Shown here: in pieces, positions 1-6,158 of the stretch
How the letters are laid out: every line of letters begins with the position of its first letter
Numbering within the stretch: position 1 is the stretch's first letter
Source: Candidatus Magasanikiibacteriota bacterium
GTDB lineage: Bacteria; Patescibacteriota; Patescibacteriia; Magasanikbacterales; GWA2-37-8
DNA length: 13,055 bases
Assembly: GCA_026396535.1 (NCBI GenBank)
Contig: JAPLWP010000067.1
Coordinates: 1 to 13,055 of the forward strand
Direction of reading: 5' to 3'
The notes under the pieces: model-generated
Told to the model about the DNA's origin: nothing
Database searches by the model: none
Seen by the model: only the letters and a program-made list of their open reading frames with translations
Position numbers and translations under genes: made by a program

Positions 1-23
1 AAAATTTTAATTGTTAAAATTTT
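1..23. repeat. All-AT perfect inverted repeat at rpsG 3' end
   Basis: Arms of 10 bp (AAAATTTTAA and TTAAAATTTT) flank a TTG centre, and the right arm overlaps the rpsG stop codon at 22-24. It could be a spacer hairpin between rpsG and the next str-operon gene, which lies outside the window. With A/T only it would be a weak RNA stem, and it may be chance in AT-rich DNA. Confidence 0.3.
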
Positions 24-498
24 ATTTAGCAAAGCGTGCAAAATGAGCGAAAGCTTTGTTGGCTTCAGCCATTCTGTGTACATCGTCACGTTTCTTTACA
101 GCATCACCAGTATTGTTGTGAGCATCGTTTAAAACAGTAGCCAATTTTAAATGCATCGGCTGGCCTTTTTTAGCGCGCGCGGCACCGATGATCCAGCGGA
201 AAGCTAGAGCATTCTGACGTTCACCGCGAACTGGCAAAGGTACTTGATAGTTGGCACCACCAACACGGCGGGAGCGAACTTCCACCTGAGGGCGGATAAG
301 GTTGATAGCTTCTTCGAAAACTTTCATCGCGTCTTTTTTGGTATCAGCAACGATTTTATCCATTGCTTTATAGAAAATACCTTGAGCGGTAGTTTTCTTT
401 CCACCTTCCATCAAAAAGTTGATGAATTTAGCGGCCAAGACACTGCCATATTTCGGGTCAGCGCTGATAACACGTTGTTTTGATTGTTTACCTCTCAT
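22..498 (-). CDS. rpsG: 30S ribosomal protein S7
   Basis: S7 (158 aa) is a primary 16S rRNA binding protein that nucleates assembly of the 30S head and sits near the decoding site and the E site. The sequence is recognisable along its whole length: the basic N-terminus, KFINFLMEGGKKTTAQ near residues 24-39, the RPQVEVRSRRVGGANYQVP stretch near 69-87 and RWIIGAARA near 101-109. The length is normal for bacterial S7. The ATG at 498 begins the usual MRGKQ-type N-terminus. It follows rpsL by 19 bases in the conserved str-operon order S12-S7, so the pair is almost certainly cotranscribed. No clear SD precedes the start. In E. coli S7 represses this operon by binding the S12-S7 spacer; the spacer here is too short to show an equivalent site. 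Confidence 0.97.
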   Translation of the reverse strand: MRGKQSKQRVISADPKYGSVLAAKFINFLMEGGKKTTAQGIFYKAMDKIVADTKKDAMKVFEEAINLIRPQVEVRSRRVGGANYQVPLPVRGERQNALAFRWIIGAARAKKGQPMHLKLATVLNDAHNNTGDAVKKRDDVHRMAEANKAFAHFARFAK

Positions 499-517
499 AA
501 GATTCAGTCATTAAGTA

Positions 518-946
518 TTATTTCTTGGCAGCTTTAGGACGCTTGGTACCATACAAACTGCGACCGCGACGACGTTTTTCAATACCTTGAGTATCATAAA
601 CACCGCGCACAATGTGGTAACGAACACCAGGAAGATCTTTTACACGACCACCACGAATCAAAACGATCGAGTGTTCCTGCAAATTGTGGCCTTCACCTGG
701 GATATAGGCGATAACTTCCATACCATTGCTTAAGCGGATTTTGGCCACTTTACGCAAAGCGGAGTTAGGTTTTTTAGGAGTTGTAGTATAAACCTTGGTA
801 CAAACACCACGTTTAAAGGCGCAACCTTTGGCAAATACGGTTTTGCGGCGGTGCAAGTTATCAATTGTAAACTGCAAGGCCGGCACTTTGGTTTTGCGCA
901 CTTTATTGATGCGCCCCTTTTTTAACAGTTGATTTACTGTAGGCAT
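518..946 (-). CDS. rpsL: 30S ribosomal protein S12
   Basis: S12 (142 aa) lies at the decoding centre and governs translational accuracy. The start is placed at the ATG at 946 because [12 protein letters not shown] is the conserved S12 N-terminus; the frame stays open for 36 further codons upstream, but that sequence is not S12-like. Landmarks are [22 protein letters not shown] (about 45-66), [12 protein letters not shown] (82-93) and [10 protein letters not shown] (102-111). Asp104 corresponds to the Asp that RimO methylthiolates in other bacteria. Between PALQ (22-25) and KRGVC (45-49) there is a basic insertion of about 16 residues, like the extended loop of low-GC Gram-positive S12 and unlike E. 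coli S12. No SD is visible upstream of the ATG. The gene is read from the promoter at 1098-1126 through a leader of about 145 bases. Confidence 0.97.
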   Translation of the reverse strand: MPTVNQLLKKGRINKVRKTKVPALQFTIDNLHRRKTVFAKGCAFKRGVCTKVYTTTPKKPNSALRKVAKIRLSNGMEVIAYIPGEGHNLQEHSIVLIRGGRVKDLPGVRYHIVRGVYDTQGIEKRRRGRSLYGTKRPKAAKK

Positions 947-999
947 AGTTTGAATTAATTTGGCTAATCCTAGCGGATTGTGCCGAGTTTTTATTAAAC

Positions 1000-1024
1000 A
1001 AAAAAACTGACCATATATAATCAG
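1000..1024 (-). promoter_or_regulatory. Weak terminator-like hairpin in str-operon leader
   Basis: In the minus-strand transcript, CTGATT and GGTCAG can pair (four Watson-Crick and two G-U pairs) around an AU loop at 1013-1018, followed by seven U. An upstream GACCA can pair with UGGUC, which would compete with this stem. It lies in the long untranslated leader of rpsL and could be an attenuator, but the stem is short. Confidence 0.22.
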
Positions 1025-1097
1025 CCACGATTTTTCTGGTCCGCCCAAGATCAAAATATCAGATAAATATTGTAATTTTTGGACTAGTTCTGCTCAG

Positions 1098-1126
1098 ATA
1101 ATACTATATATATTGGGCTTTGTCAA
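1098..1126 (-). promoter_or_regulatory. Promoter of rpsL-rpsG (str operon)
   Basis: On the minus strand a perfect -35 TTGACA (1126-1121) is followed by a 17-base spacer and TATTAT (1103-1098), five of six matches to the -10 consensus. Predicted transcription begins at about 1091, giving a leader of about 145 bases before the rpsL ATG. This is the best sigma70-type promoter for the ribosomal protein operon in the region. Confidence 0.72.
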
Positions 1127-1129
1127 TGG

Positions 1130-1158
1130 TTGACACCTGTGTATATGTGTAGTATTTT
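1130..1158 (+). promoter_or_regulatory. Divergent promoter of small ORF 1195-1440
   Basis: A perfect TTGACA (1130-1135) is followed by a 17-base spacer and TATTTT (1153-1158), which keeps the key T, A and final T of the -10 element. The predicted start near 1165 leaves a 30-base 5' UTR containing the strong SD of the small gene. Its -35 lies only 3 bases from the -35 of the opposing rpsL promoter. Confidence 0.6.
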
Positions 1159-1194
1159 GGCTATGTAAGCTTATTTTTTTTGGAGGAGGGCAGC

Positions 1195-1440
1195 ATGTTT
1201 GATATTGAGAGTGAAGGAAAGGAGTCAAATAATGTGTATGATTTGTTTCTCGGTATAGCCATGATGGCTATTGTCGTTTGGCTGAGGATCAATACTTGTT
1301 TGGACACAACACTGACCTGTGTGGTCAATCTTAGTTTGCAAATGATTCTGTTTTTGTTCGGGGCGACACTGACTTTGACGGCGGCGGGGATGATTTTGGT
1401 TGATTTGTTTGATTGGCTCACAAAAGGAGGGAGGAAGTAA
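1195..1440 (+). CDS. Orphan small membrane protein, two predicted TM helices
   Basis: I do not recognise this 81-aa protein. The ATG at 1195 is chosen because GGAGGAGGG (1182-1190) sits at ideal SD spacing; the in-frame TTG at 1180 overlaps that SD and is unlikely. After an acidic N-terminus of about 17 residues there are two hydrophobic segments, about 18-37 (DLFLGIAMMAIVVWL) and about 48-72 (LQMILFLFGATLTLTAAGMI). Two Cys (about 40 and 46) lie in the short loop between them, and the tail is basic (GGRK). A near-consensus promoter precedes it and a strong bidirectional terminator follows at 1485-1550. Its SD strength and G/C-ending codons (CTG, TTG, GCG, GGG) differ from the AT-ending, SD-poor neighbours, suggesting recent acquisition or a different expression class. 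Whether it is a toxin, a regulator or something else cannot be told from sequence. Confidence 0.6.
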   Translation: MFDIESEGKESNNVYDLFLGIAMMAIVVWLRINTCLDTTLTCVVNLSLQMILFLFGATLTLTAAGMILVDLFDWLTKGGRK

Positions 1441-1442
1441 GT

Positions 1443-1508
1443 ATGCAGACCCGGTGGAGCTTGCTCCCGGGTAGGGAAGGTAATAAAAAACCACCTGCAA
1501 TCACGTAA
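1443..1508 (+). CDS. Possible 21-codon ORF with strong SD over a hairpin
   Basis: The ATG at 1443 lies 2 bases after the stop of the small membrane gene and is preceded by GGAGGGAGG (1426-1434) at good SD spacing. It would encode MQTRWSLLPGREGNKKPPAI plus one Thr. The DNA forms a hairpin: ACCCG (1449-1453) and GGAGC (1456-1460) pair with GCTCC (1463-1467) and CGGGT (1468-1472). The ORF ends inside the terminator stem. Many terminator left arms translate to similar KKPP strings, so this may be only a structured 3' UTR. The SD may simply be the Gly-Gly-Arg-Lys coding end of the upstream gene. Confidence 0.25.
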   Translation: MQTRWSLLPGREGNKKPPAIT

Positions 1509-1550
1509 GTAGAAAATAATTTTTCTTTTTACGCGACAGGTGGTTTTTTT
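1485..1550. terminator. Bidirectional intrinsic terminator
   Basis: AAAAAACCACCTG (1485-1497) pairs perfectly with CAGGTGGTTTTTT (1537-1549), giving a U tract on both strands. An inner, mostly paired stem (about 1504-1516 with 1520-1533) extends the hairpin. It ends the plus-strand small gene and the convergent minus-strand helicase, whose stop is at 1560-1562. Confidence 0.85.
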
Positions 1551-1559
1551 GTTTTCGAG

Positions 1560-3599
1560 TTATAAATCGTCCACATTTCGTAAAAAACTTCCAGGTTTTA
1601 TTTTTATCGGTTGGTCGTCATCTTCGGAAATATATTGGATTTCGTCGTCATTGCTGTTGTTAAATACCGAACTGCTTGAACGTAGTAGAGAATGATCGTC
1701 GATCAAATCCTGACTAATCTCTGAAAGAAAAATACTTGGTCCAGCTCCCGATCCCCAACCGTCAGCTTGCATTGGGAAAGTGAGATAAACATTTTCTTTG
1801 GCACGAGTGACCGCGACATAAAATAGTCGACGTTCTTCTTCTAAACCATTTTCTTCACGCAGAGCGCGCGCGTTTGGAAAGCCTTCGTTTACTAAGTTGA
1901 TAATAAAAATAATTTTCCATTCCAAACCTTTCGCCTGATGAATAGTAGATAAAACAATTCGACCCTCTTTTAGTTTTTGTTGATCGGTCGGATGGGCAAA
2001 AGATTCTTGCAATGACGCTTCCGCCAAAAAATCGGATAGATCTTTTTGTTTTTTGGAAATTTCAGCCAGTTGTTTTAAATCTTTTTTTCGGTCGTCGCTG
2101 TCTATAAATTCTGTCTCCAAATAGTCGATATATGGTGATTCGAGTAAAGCAGAAATCAATTCACCGGTATTGCAGTCTGGTTCAGTAGACCTCTGTAAAA
2201 GTTTTTCAAATATTTTGAAAAAATTGTTCCAGCCAGCAAGTGCTTTACCGCTAAGTATGTCGCCGATATTTTTTAGCTGATCAATGTTTTCTAATCTTTG
2301 CACCTGGGCAATAATTTTTTGAGCGGCGGCTGGGCCGACACCTTCTTCGTGTTGTAATATTCGCATCCAGGCGGCTGTGTCGGCGAGGTTATTAAAGATC
2401 CTGAGATAACTCAAAATATCTTTCACGTGAGCGCGCTCAAAAAAACGTAGACCACCGCGATAATCATAGAGAATTCCAGCGCGGGCTAGAGCTATTTCTA
2501 ATGCTTGGGAATGGTGGGTCGCGCGGAATAAAACCGCGATTTGATTCGGATTTATGCCTGTATCCAAGGCCTCAACAATTTTTTTAACAATAAAATTCGC
2601 TTCTGATTCTTGGTCAATTTGCGGATGTAGCGCCGGTTTTGGTAAACCACTTTTTAATGCGCGTAGTTTTTTGGCGTATTGTTTGGAATTATTGCTAATA
2701 ACATTATTAGCCAAGTCTAAAATTTCTTCACTAGAGCGGTAGTTTGTTTCTAATCGAAATATTTTTGCGTCTGGATATTTTTCTTCAAAATTTAAAATAT
2801 TCCGGATATCAGCCGCACGAAAAGAGTAGATGCTCTGCGCGTCATCTCCGACTACTAAAATATTTTTATGGATAACGGCTAGCTTATCTATTATGGCCGC
2901 TTGAATTTTATTAGTATCTTGGTATTCGTCTACCAATATATATTGAAATTGTGTGGCGAAATAATGTTGTACTGCCGGCAAATTTAAGAGAGCTGAAAGA
3001 TTTACTAAGAGATCATCAAAGTCCATCGCGTTGGCTTCTTTTTTCTTCATCGCATAACGGCTGGCAATATCCGCAAATGTGTCAGATAGCGGCCAATAGC
3101 CAGGATATTTTTTATCAATTACTTCGCCCACTGCTTGGTCGGCATTGCGAGCGTAGGAAATGATATTACCGATAATTTTGGCAGATGGAAATTTTTCTCC
3201 GGTTTTAAATTCTTTTACAACCAGTTTTAAAAGTGATTGAGCGTCGTCGGCATCCAGTACAGTGAAATTATTTTTATATCCCAAGTGCGCGGCATATTTG
3301 CGCAGAATTTTATTGCCAATATGATGAAATGTTCCGGACCAAGGTAAACGACTTTCTAGGCCAGTAATTTTTTGTACGCGTTCGATCATTTCGTTGGCCG
3401 CTTTGTTGGTAAAAGTAACGAGTAAAATATTTTCTGGGTTGATTCCTTTTTCTAATAGATAAGCCACTCGATAAGTAATAGTACGAGTCTTGCCAGATCC
3501 GGCGCCGGCCAATACCAAACAAGGGCCGTCGCCATTTTGGACAACATCCAATTGTTCTTGATTTAATTCTTGTTCAAAATTGATCATATGAATTGTCAT
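1560..3599 (-). CDS. uvrD: UvrD/PcrA-type superfamily 1A DNA helicase
   Basis: An ATP-dependent 3'-to-5' DNA helicase of the UvrD/PcrA/Rep family (679 aa, slightly shorter than the usual 700-740), expected to act in nucleotide excision repair, removal of recombinase filaments and replication restart. All SF1A motifs are visible: Q-motif region LNQEQ (12-16), Walker A AGAGSGKT (31-38), motif Ia VTFTNKAANE (61-70), Walker B VDEYQDTN (223-230), motif III GDDAQSIYSFRAAD (251-264), motif IV LETNYRS (283-289), motif V STIHQAKGLEW (551-561) and motif VI RRLFYVAVTRA (590-600). The start at 3599 is preferred over the upstream TTG at 3626 because AAGG lies 9 bases before it; an internal ATG four codons on is also possible. 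The C-terminal tail (about 640-679) is Ser- and Asp-rich and lacks the conserved PcrA end. It is transcribed alone. Confidence 0.93.
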   Translation of the reverse strand: MTIHMINFEQELNQEQLDVVQNGDGPCLVLAGAGSGKTRTITYRVAYLLEKGINPENILLVTFTNKAANEMIERVQKITGLESRLPWSGTFHHIGNKILRKYAAHLGYKNNFTVLDADDAQSLLKLVVKEFKTGEKFPSAKIIGNIISYARNADQAVGEVIDKKYPGYWPLSDTFADIASRYAMKKKEANAMDFDDLLVNLSALLNLPAVQHYFATQFQYILVDEYQDTNKIQAAIIDKLAVIHKNILVVGDDAQSIYSFRAADIRNILNFEEKYPDAKIFRLETNYRSSEEILDLANNVISNNSKQYAKKLRALKSGLPKPALHPQIDQESEANFIVKKIVEALDTGINPNQIAVLFRATHHSQALEIALARAGILYDYRGGLRFFERAHVKDILSYLRIFNNLADTAAWMRILQHEEGVGPAAAQKIIAQVQRLENIDQLKNIGDILSGKALAGWNNFFKIFEKLLQRSTEPDCNTGELISALLESPYIDYLETEFIDSDDRKKDLKQLAEISKKQKDLSDFLAEASLQESFAHPTDQQKLKEGRIVLSTIHQAKGLEWKIIFIINLVNEGFPNARALREENGLEEERRLFYVAVTRAKENVYLTFPMQADGWGSGAGPSIFLSEISQDLIDDHSLLRSSSSVFNNSNDDEIQYISEDDDQPIKIKPGSFLRNVDDL

Positions 3600-3641
3600 T
3601 TTAACACACCTTAATTTTTTGAGCAAAACAGCGTCGTATCA

Positions 3642-3682
3642 TTGACAAAAACTGAATTTTAGGATCGGATTTCGGATCCGAT
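3642..3682 (+). promoter_or_regulatory. -35-like box and perfect hairpin before small ORF 3722-4000
   Basis: TTGACA (3642-3647) lies in the divergent gap between the helicase and the small gene. No good -10 is found at 16-18 bases; the best at 17 bases is TCGGAT. A perfect 7-bp inverted repeat, ATCGGAT (3664-3670) and ATCCGAT (3676-3682) around TTCGG, overlaps that position. It may be an operator or a 5' UTR hairpin. Confidence 0.35.
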
Positions 3683-3721
3683 GTAGCAGTTGCGTCGGTG
3701 TTTTGTGAAGAGGATAGGAAA

Positions 3722-4000
3722 ATGATCGAAAATAAGTTTGCCAAGTGTGTGGGTTGGCGGTTTCGTGCTTACAATGAGCAAGGGATCCGGATTTTTGACG
3801 ATGTGTTGGTCGAGGTGAGCAGCGTCCAGTCGGAGTATCTGATGATCCAAAGAGAAGGGTCGTTTCGAACTCCCCGAGAGAGCCGGATGCAAAGCGGCAA
3901 TTCCTTTCGGAAAGAGGAATTGAGTCTGACTCATGCCTCGAACACCATGGTCGAGATGCGTTGGCGTGGTCACACGCGTTTTGTCTTCACACCACTGTGA
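3722..4000 (+). CDS. Orphan small basic protein, SD-driven
   Basis: I do not recognise this 92-aa protein. The start at 3722 is set by AAGAGGA (3708-3714) seven bases upstream. The protein is soluble, with no signal peptide or TM segment, and alternates short hydrophobic strands with Arg/Glu-rich stretches (GWRFRAYNEQGIRIFDD near 10-26; VEMRWRGHTRFVF near 77-89), suggesting a small beta-rich fold. Codon choice is strongly G/C-ending (GTC, CAG, CGG, GAG, ATC), unlike the AT-ending codons of uvrD and tgt on either side. A hairpin lies within the ORF (3898-3905 with 3915-3922) and another follows the stop. It shares this design (SD, TTGACA box, G/C-ending codons, downstream hairpin) with the small gene at 1195-1440, but the two proteins are not similar. 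The structured RNA could mean the locus acts partly as RNA. Confidence 0.5.
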   Translation: MIENKFAKCVGWRFRAYNEQGIRIFDDVLVEVSSVQSEYLMIQREGSFRTPRESRMQSGNSFRKEELSLTHASNTMVEMRWRGHTRFVFTPL

Positions 4001-4033
4001 TCATTAGTCTCACGACGAAATGGTCCAACAACT

Positions 4034-4066
4034 GCAAAGCCGTCCAGGGAAACCTCGGACGGCTGC
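4034..4066 (+). terminator. GC-rich hairpin with GAAA tetraloop after the small ORF
   Basis: GCCGTCC (4039-4045) pairs with GGACGGC (4057-4063). The inner AGG/CCT closes a GAAA loop and the outer GCA/TGC extends the stem. It starts 33 bases after the stop at 4000. There is no run of U after it, so termination would be inefficient; it may instead protect the 3' end or belong to a structured tgt leader. Confidence 0.4.
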
Positions 4067-4108
4067 GCTATTTATAAGGAAAACCTTGATTTTTATTGGA
4101 AAATAGCG
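4066..4108 (+). promoter_or_regulatory. Structured segment upstream of tgt
   Basis: CGCTATTT (4066-4073) and AAATAGCG (4101-4108) form a perfect 8-bp inverted repeat that encloses a smaller AAGG-AAAA-CCTT hairpin (4076-4087). It ends 22 bases before the tgt ATG. I tried to match it to preQ1 riboswitch architecture and could not. A possible tgt promoter overlaps it (TTGATT at 4087-4092, TAAAGT at 4109-4114), so the repeat could act in DNA or RNA. Confidence 0.3.
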
Positions 4109-4130
4109 TAAAGTTGGCTAAATAAAATAT

Positions 4131-5288
4131 ATGTCATTTTTTGAACTTATTCACGAAGACAAAAATACCGGTGCACGTGCTGGTATAATGCACACCGATC
4201 ATGGGGATATTCCTACACCGGTATTTATGCCGGTAGGTACCCAGGCTTCCGTAAAAACTTTGGATCAGACTGATCTACTTACTTTGGATCCAAAAATTAT
4301 TTTGGGAAATAATTATCATTTGCATTTACGCCCCGGCGAAGATTTGGTTGATGGTGCGGGCGGACTTAATAAATTTATGAATTGGGACAGACCAATTCTC
4401 ACTGATTCGGGCGGCTTTCAAGTGTTTTCTCTAGGTATTCAAAAAGAGCAAAAAGGTCAGCAAGGGAAATTGGTAAAAATTGATGAAGATGGAGTAAAAT
4501 TTCGTTCGCATATTGATGGGTCTGAGCACCGTTTTACGCCCGAGTCGGCCATTGAATGCCAGCATAAAATCGGCGCTGATATTATTATGGCTTTTGATGA
4601 ATGTACTCCGGATAATGCTGACTACATATATACCAAAGCGGCTATGGAGCGTACCCATCGTTGGGCAGAGCGCTGCATAGTAGAGCATAAGAAAAATATT
4701 TCCTATCACGGTTATCGCCAATTTTTATTTGGTATAATTCAAGGTGCCAACCACGAAGAGCTGCGCCAAGAGTCCGCTAAATTTATTACTAATTTGGATT
4801 TTGATGGTATCGCGATTGGCGGTGAGAGTATTGGCTATAATATGGAAGCGACGGAAAATATTTTACGTTGGGTCATGCCGTTTATTCCAAAAGATAAACC
4901 GCGCTATACTATGGGTGTAGGTTTAGATCCGACTGATTTGCTCAAAGTAGTGGCTGGTGGCGCGGACATGTTTGATTGTGTGGCACCAACTCGTTTGGCG
5001 CGTCATGGGATGTTGTTTGTAAAAACTTCTCAAGATCCAAAACGCCGATTGAATATTACCAATGCTGCTTTTGCCAAAGATTTTTCTCCGATCAGTGACA
5101 GTTGTGCTTGCCTAACTTGTAAAAATTATTCTCGCGCTTATTTACACCATTTGTTTGGTGCACAGGAATTGTCTGGGTTGCGTCTAGCGACCATTCACAA
5201 TATCCATTTTATGCTTGATTTGATGAGGCAGGCCCGCGAAGCGATTCTGCAGGATCGCTATAGTGAATTTATGAAAGAATGGCTGTAA
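4131..5288 (+). CDS. tgt: tRNA-guanine transglycosylase (Tgt)
   Basis: Tgt (385 aa, normal length) exchanges guanine-34 for a queuosine precursor or queuine in tRNAs with GUN anticodons, which include tRNA-Asn(GUU), a gene present in this window. Catalytic features are complete: TDSGGFQ with general acid/base Asp92, MAFDECTP with substrate-contacting Asp156, GIIQG with Gln204, nucleophile Asp282 in FDCVAPTR, and the zinc ligands Cys325, Cys327, Cys330 and His356. The base-recognition loop is unusual: the typical GGLAVGE reads GGESIGY at 230-236, changing both the Leu and the Glu that shape the preQ1 pocket in the Zymomonas enzyme. Substrate preference may therefore differ. No queuosine biosynthesis genes are nearby. 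There is no SD at the ATG. The gene is followed one base later by rlmH, probably in one transcript. Confidence 0.96.
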   Translation: MSFFELIHEDKNTGARAGIMHTDHGDIPTPVFMPVGTQASVKTLDQTDLLTLDPKIILGNNYHLHLRPGEDLVDGAGGLNKFMNWDRPILTDSGGFQVFSLGIQKEQKGQQGKLVKIDEDGVKFRSHIDGSEHRFTPESAIECQHKIGADIIMAFDECTPDNADYIYTKAAMERTHRWAERCIVEHKKNISYHGYRQFLFGIIQGANHEELRQESAKFITNLDFDGIAIGGESIGYNMEATENILRWVMPFIPKDKPRYTMGVGLDPTDLLKVVAGGADMFDCVAPTRLARHGMLFVKTSQDPKRRLNITNAAFAKDFSPISDSCACLTCKNYSRAYLHHLFGAQELSGLRLATIHNIHFMLDLMRQAREAILQDRYSEFMKEWL

Positions 5289-5289
5289 T

Positions 5290-5769
5290 ATGCTGCATAT
5301 TAAAATAGTTTGTTTAGGAAAACTAAAAGAAAAATATTGGCAGGAAGCGGAAGTGGAGTATCTCAAACGATTGTCAGCTTTTGCAAAGGTAGAAATTTTA
5401 GAGTTAAAAGAAGAATCATTTGACGAAAAGATGCCGGCGCAAATGATAAAAGAAAAAGAAGCTCAATTATTAAAAAACGCCTTGAATAAATTTCAAGACG
5501 CTTTTTTGATAGTGCTGGATGAGCACGGCAAACAATTTTCTTCTGTAGATTTTTCCCAAAAATTATCGGATTTGGCCCTTGATGGTAATAGTAATTTTGT
5601 TTTTGTGATTGGCGGGCCGTTGGGATTAGATGAATCTGTTTTAAAGATGGCAAAATTAAAATTATCTTTTTCTTCTTTTACTTTTACTCATCAGATGATC
5701 CGAGTATTTTTGCTAGAACAAATTTATCGGGCGATGATGATACAAGCTGGACGACAATATCATTATTAA
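5290..5769 (+). CDS. rlmH: 23S rRNA pseudouridine-1915 N3-methyltransferase RlmH
   Basis: RlmH (159 aa, standard length) is a SPOUT-class homodimer that methylates N3 of pseudouridine 1915 in helix 69 of 23S rRNA, using SAM, on assembled 70S ribosomes. Diagnostic features are the N-terminal strand IKIVCLGKLKEKYW (4-17), LDEHGKQFSS (76-85), the SAM-binding trefoil-knot motif FVIGGPLGLDE (105-115) and the C-terminal block SFSSFTFTHQMIRVFLLEQI (126-145), ending in GRQYHY, close to the classical HPYH(K/R)-type terminus. The ATG lies one base after the tgt stop, implying coupling. The last three bases overlap the convergent minus-strand ORF and no terminator separates them. Confidence 0.95.
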   Translation: MLHIKIVCLGKLKEKYWQEAEVEYLKRLSAFAKVEILELKEESFDEKMPAQMIKEKEAQLLKNALNKFQDAFLIVLDEHGKQFSSVDFSQKLSDLALDGNSNFVFVIGGPLGLDESVLKMAKLKLSFSSFTFTHQMIRVFLLEQIYRAMMIQAGRQYHY

Positions 5770-6146
5770 TTTACATCTTCTGAAGGTTTGGCAATAATTG
5801 TTTTTCCTTCCAGGTCTTCCTTGCTCATTTCCCCCAAGAATACAGGCTTTTCTGGTAATTCTGGAGGTGCAAAATCAGAATTTACGCCAATAGTTAATAT
5901 CTGTTTTAAAGCGTTCGCGTCCGGACAAGTAATATCATTTACTATGTCTGAGAGTAGGCTGTCTACAATTTGTTTGGGTGTTTGGTAAGGATTATCTTGC
6001 CAACGTGTTTTGATCTGTTTTTGCAATTCTTCTTTGGACGATGCTTGAAGACCAAAGAACTCATCCGGTATTTGATCCAAAAAATTATTAAATTTTCTAA
6101 TGCCCCCCCTCATGATTTCTAAGATTTGAGTTTCTTGTTCGCTCAT
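5766..6146 (-). CDS. Unrecognised soluble acidic protein (126 aa)
   Basis: I do not recognise the family. The protein has no signal peptide or TM segment. It appears helical in its first 100 residues (EIMRGGIRKFNNFLDQIPDE; SKEELQKQIKTRW; PKQIVDSLLSDIVNDI), followed by a Pro-rich acidic tail (APPELPEKPVFLGEM). It lies 12 bases downstream of the ORF at 6159-6710, so the two are probably one operon. Its stop codon (5766-5768) overlaps that of rlmH on the other strand, an unusually tight convergent junction. Codon usage is AT-rich like the neighbours, which favours a resident gene. The start at 6146 is the only good ATG near the N-terminus; no SD is seen. Confidence 0.7.
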   Translation of the reverse strand: MSEQETQILEIMRGGIRKFNNFLDQIPDEFFGLQASSKEELQKQIKTRWQDNPYQTPKQIVDSLLSDIVNDITCPDANALKQILTIGVNSDFAPPELPEKPVFLGEMSKEDLEGKTIIAKPSEDVN

Positions 6147-6158
6147 AAAATTTTAAAA

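Noticed and set aside
944..1054. Open frame extending rpsL 36 codons upstream to a TTG start
   Set aside because: The extension is not S12-like, and [12 protein letters not shown] is the conserved N-terminus; the region is better explained as a 5' leader.
3659..3973. 104-codon minus-strand frame opposite the small gene at 3722-4000
   Set aside because: No SD or promoter on that strand and a composition typical of an antisense shadow; the plus frame has a well-placed SD.
4066..4130. preQ1 riboswitch before tgt
   Set aside because: I could not fit the compact preQ1-I stem, loop and A-rich tail pseudoknot; the inverted repeat has another layout.
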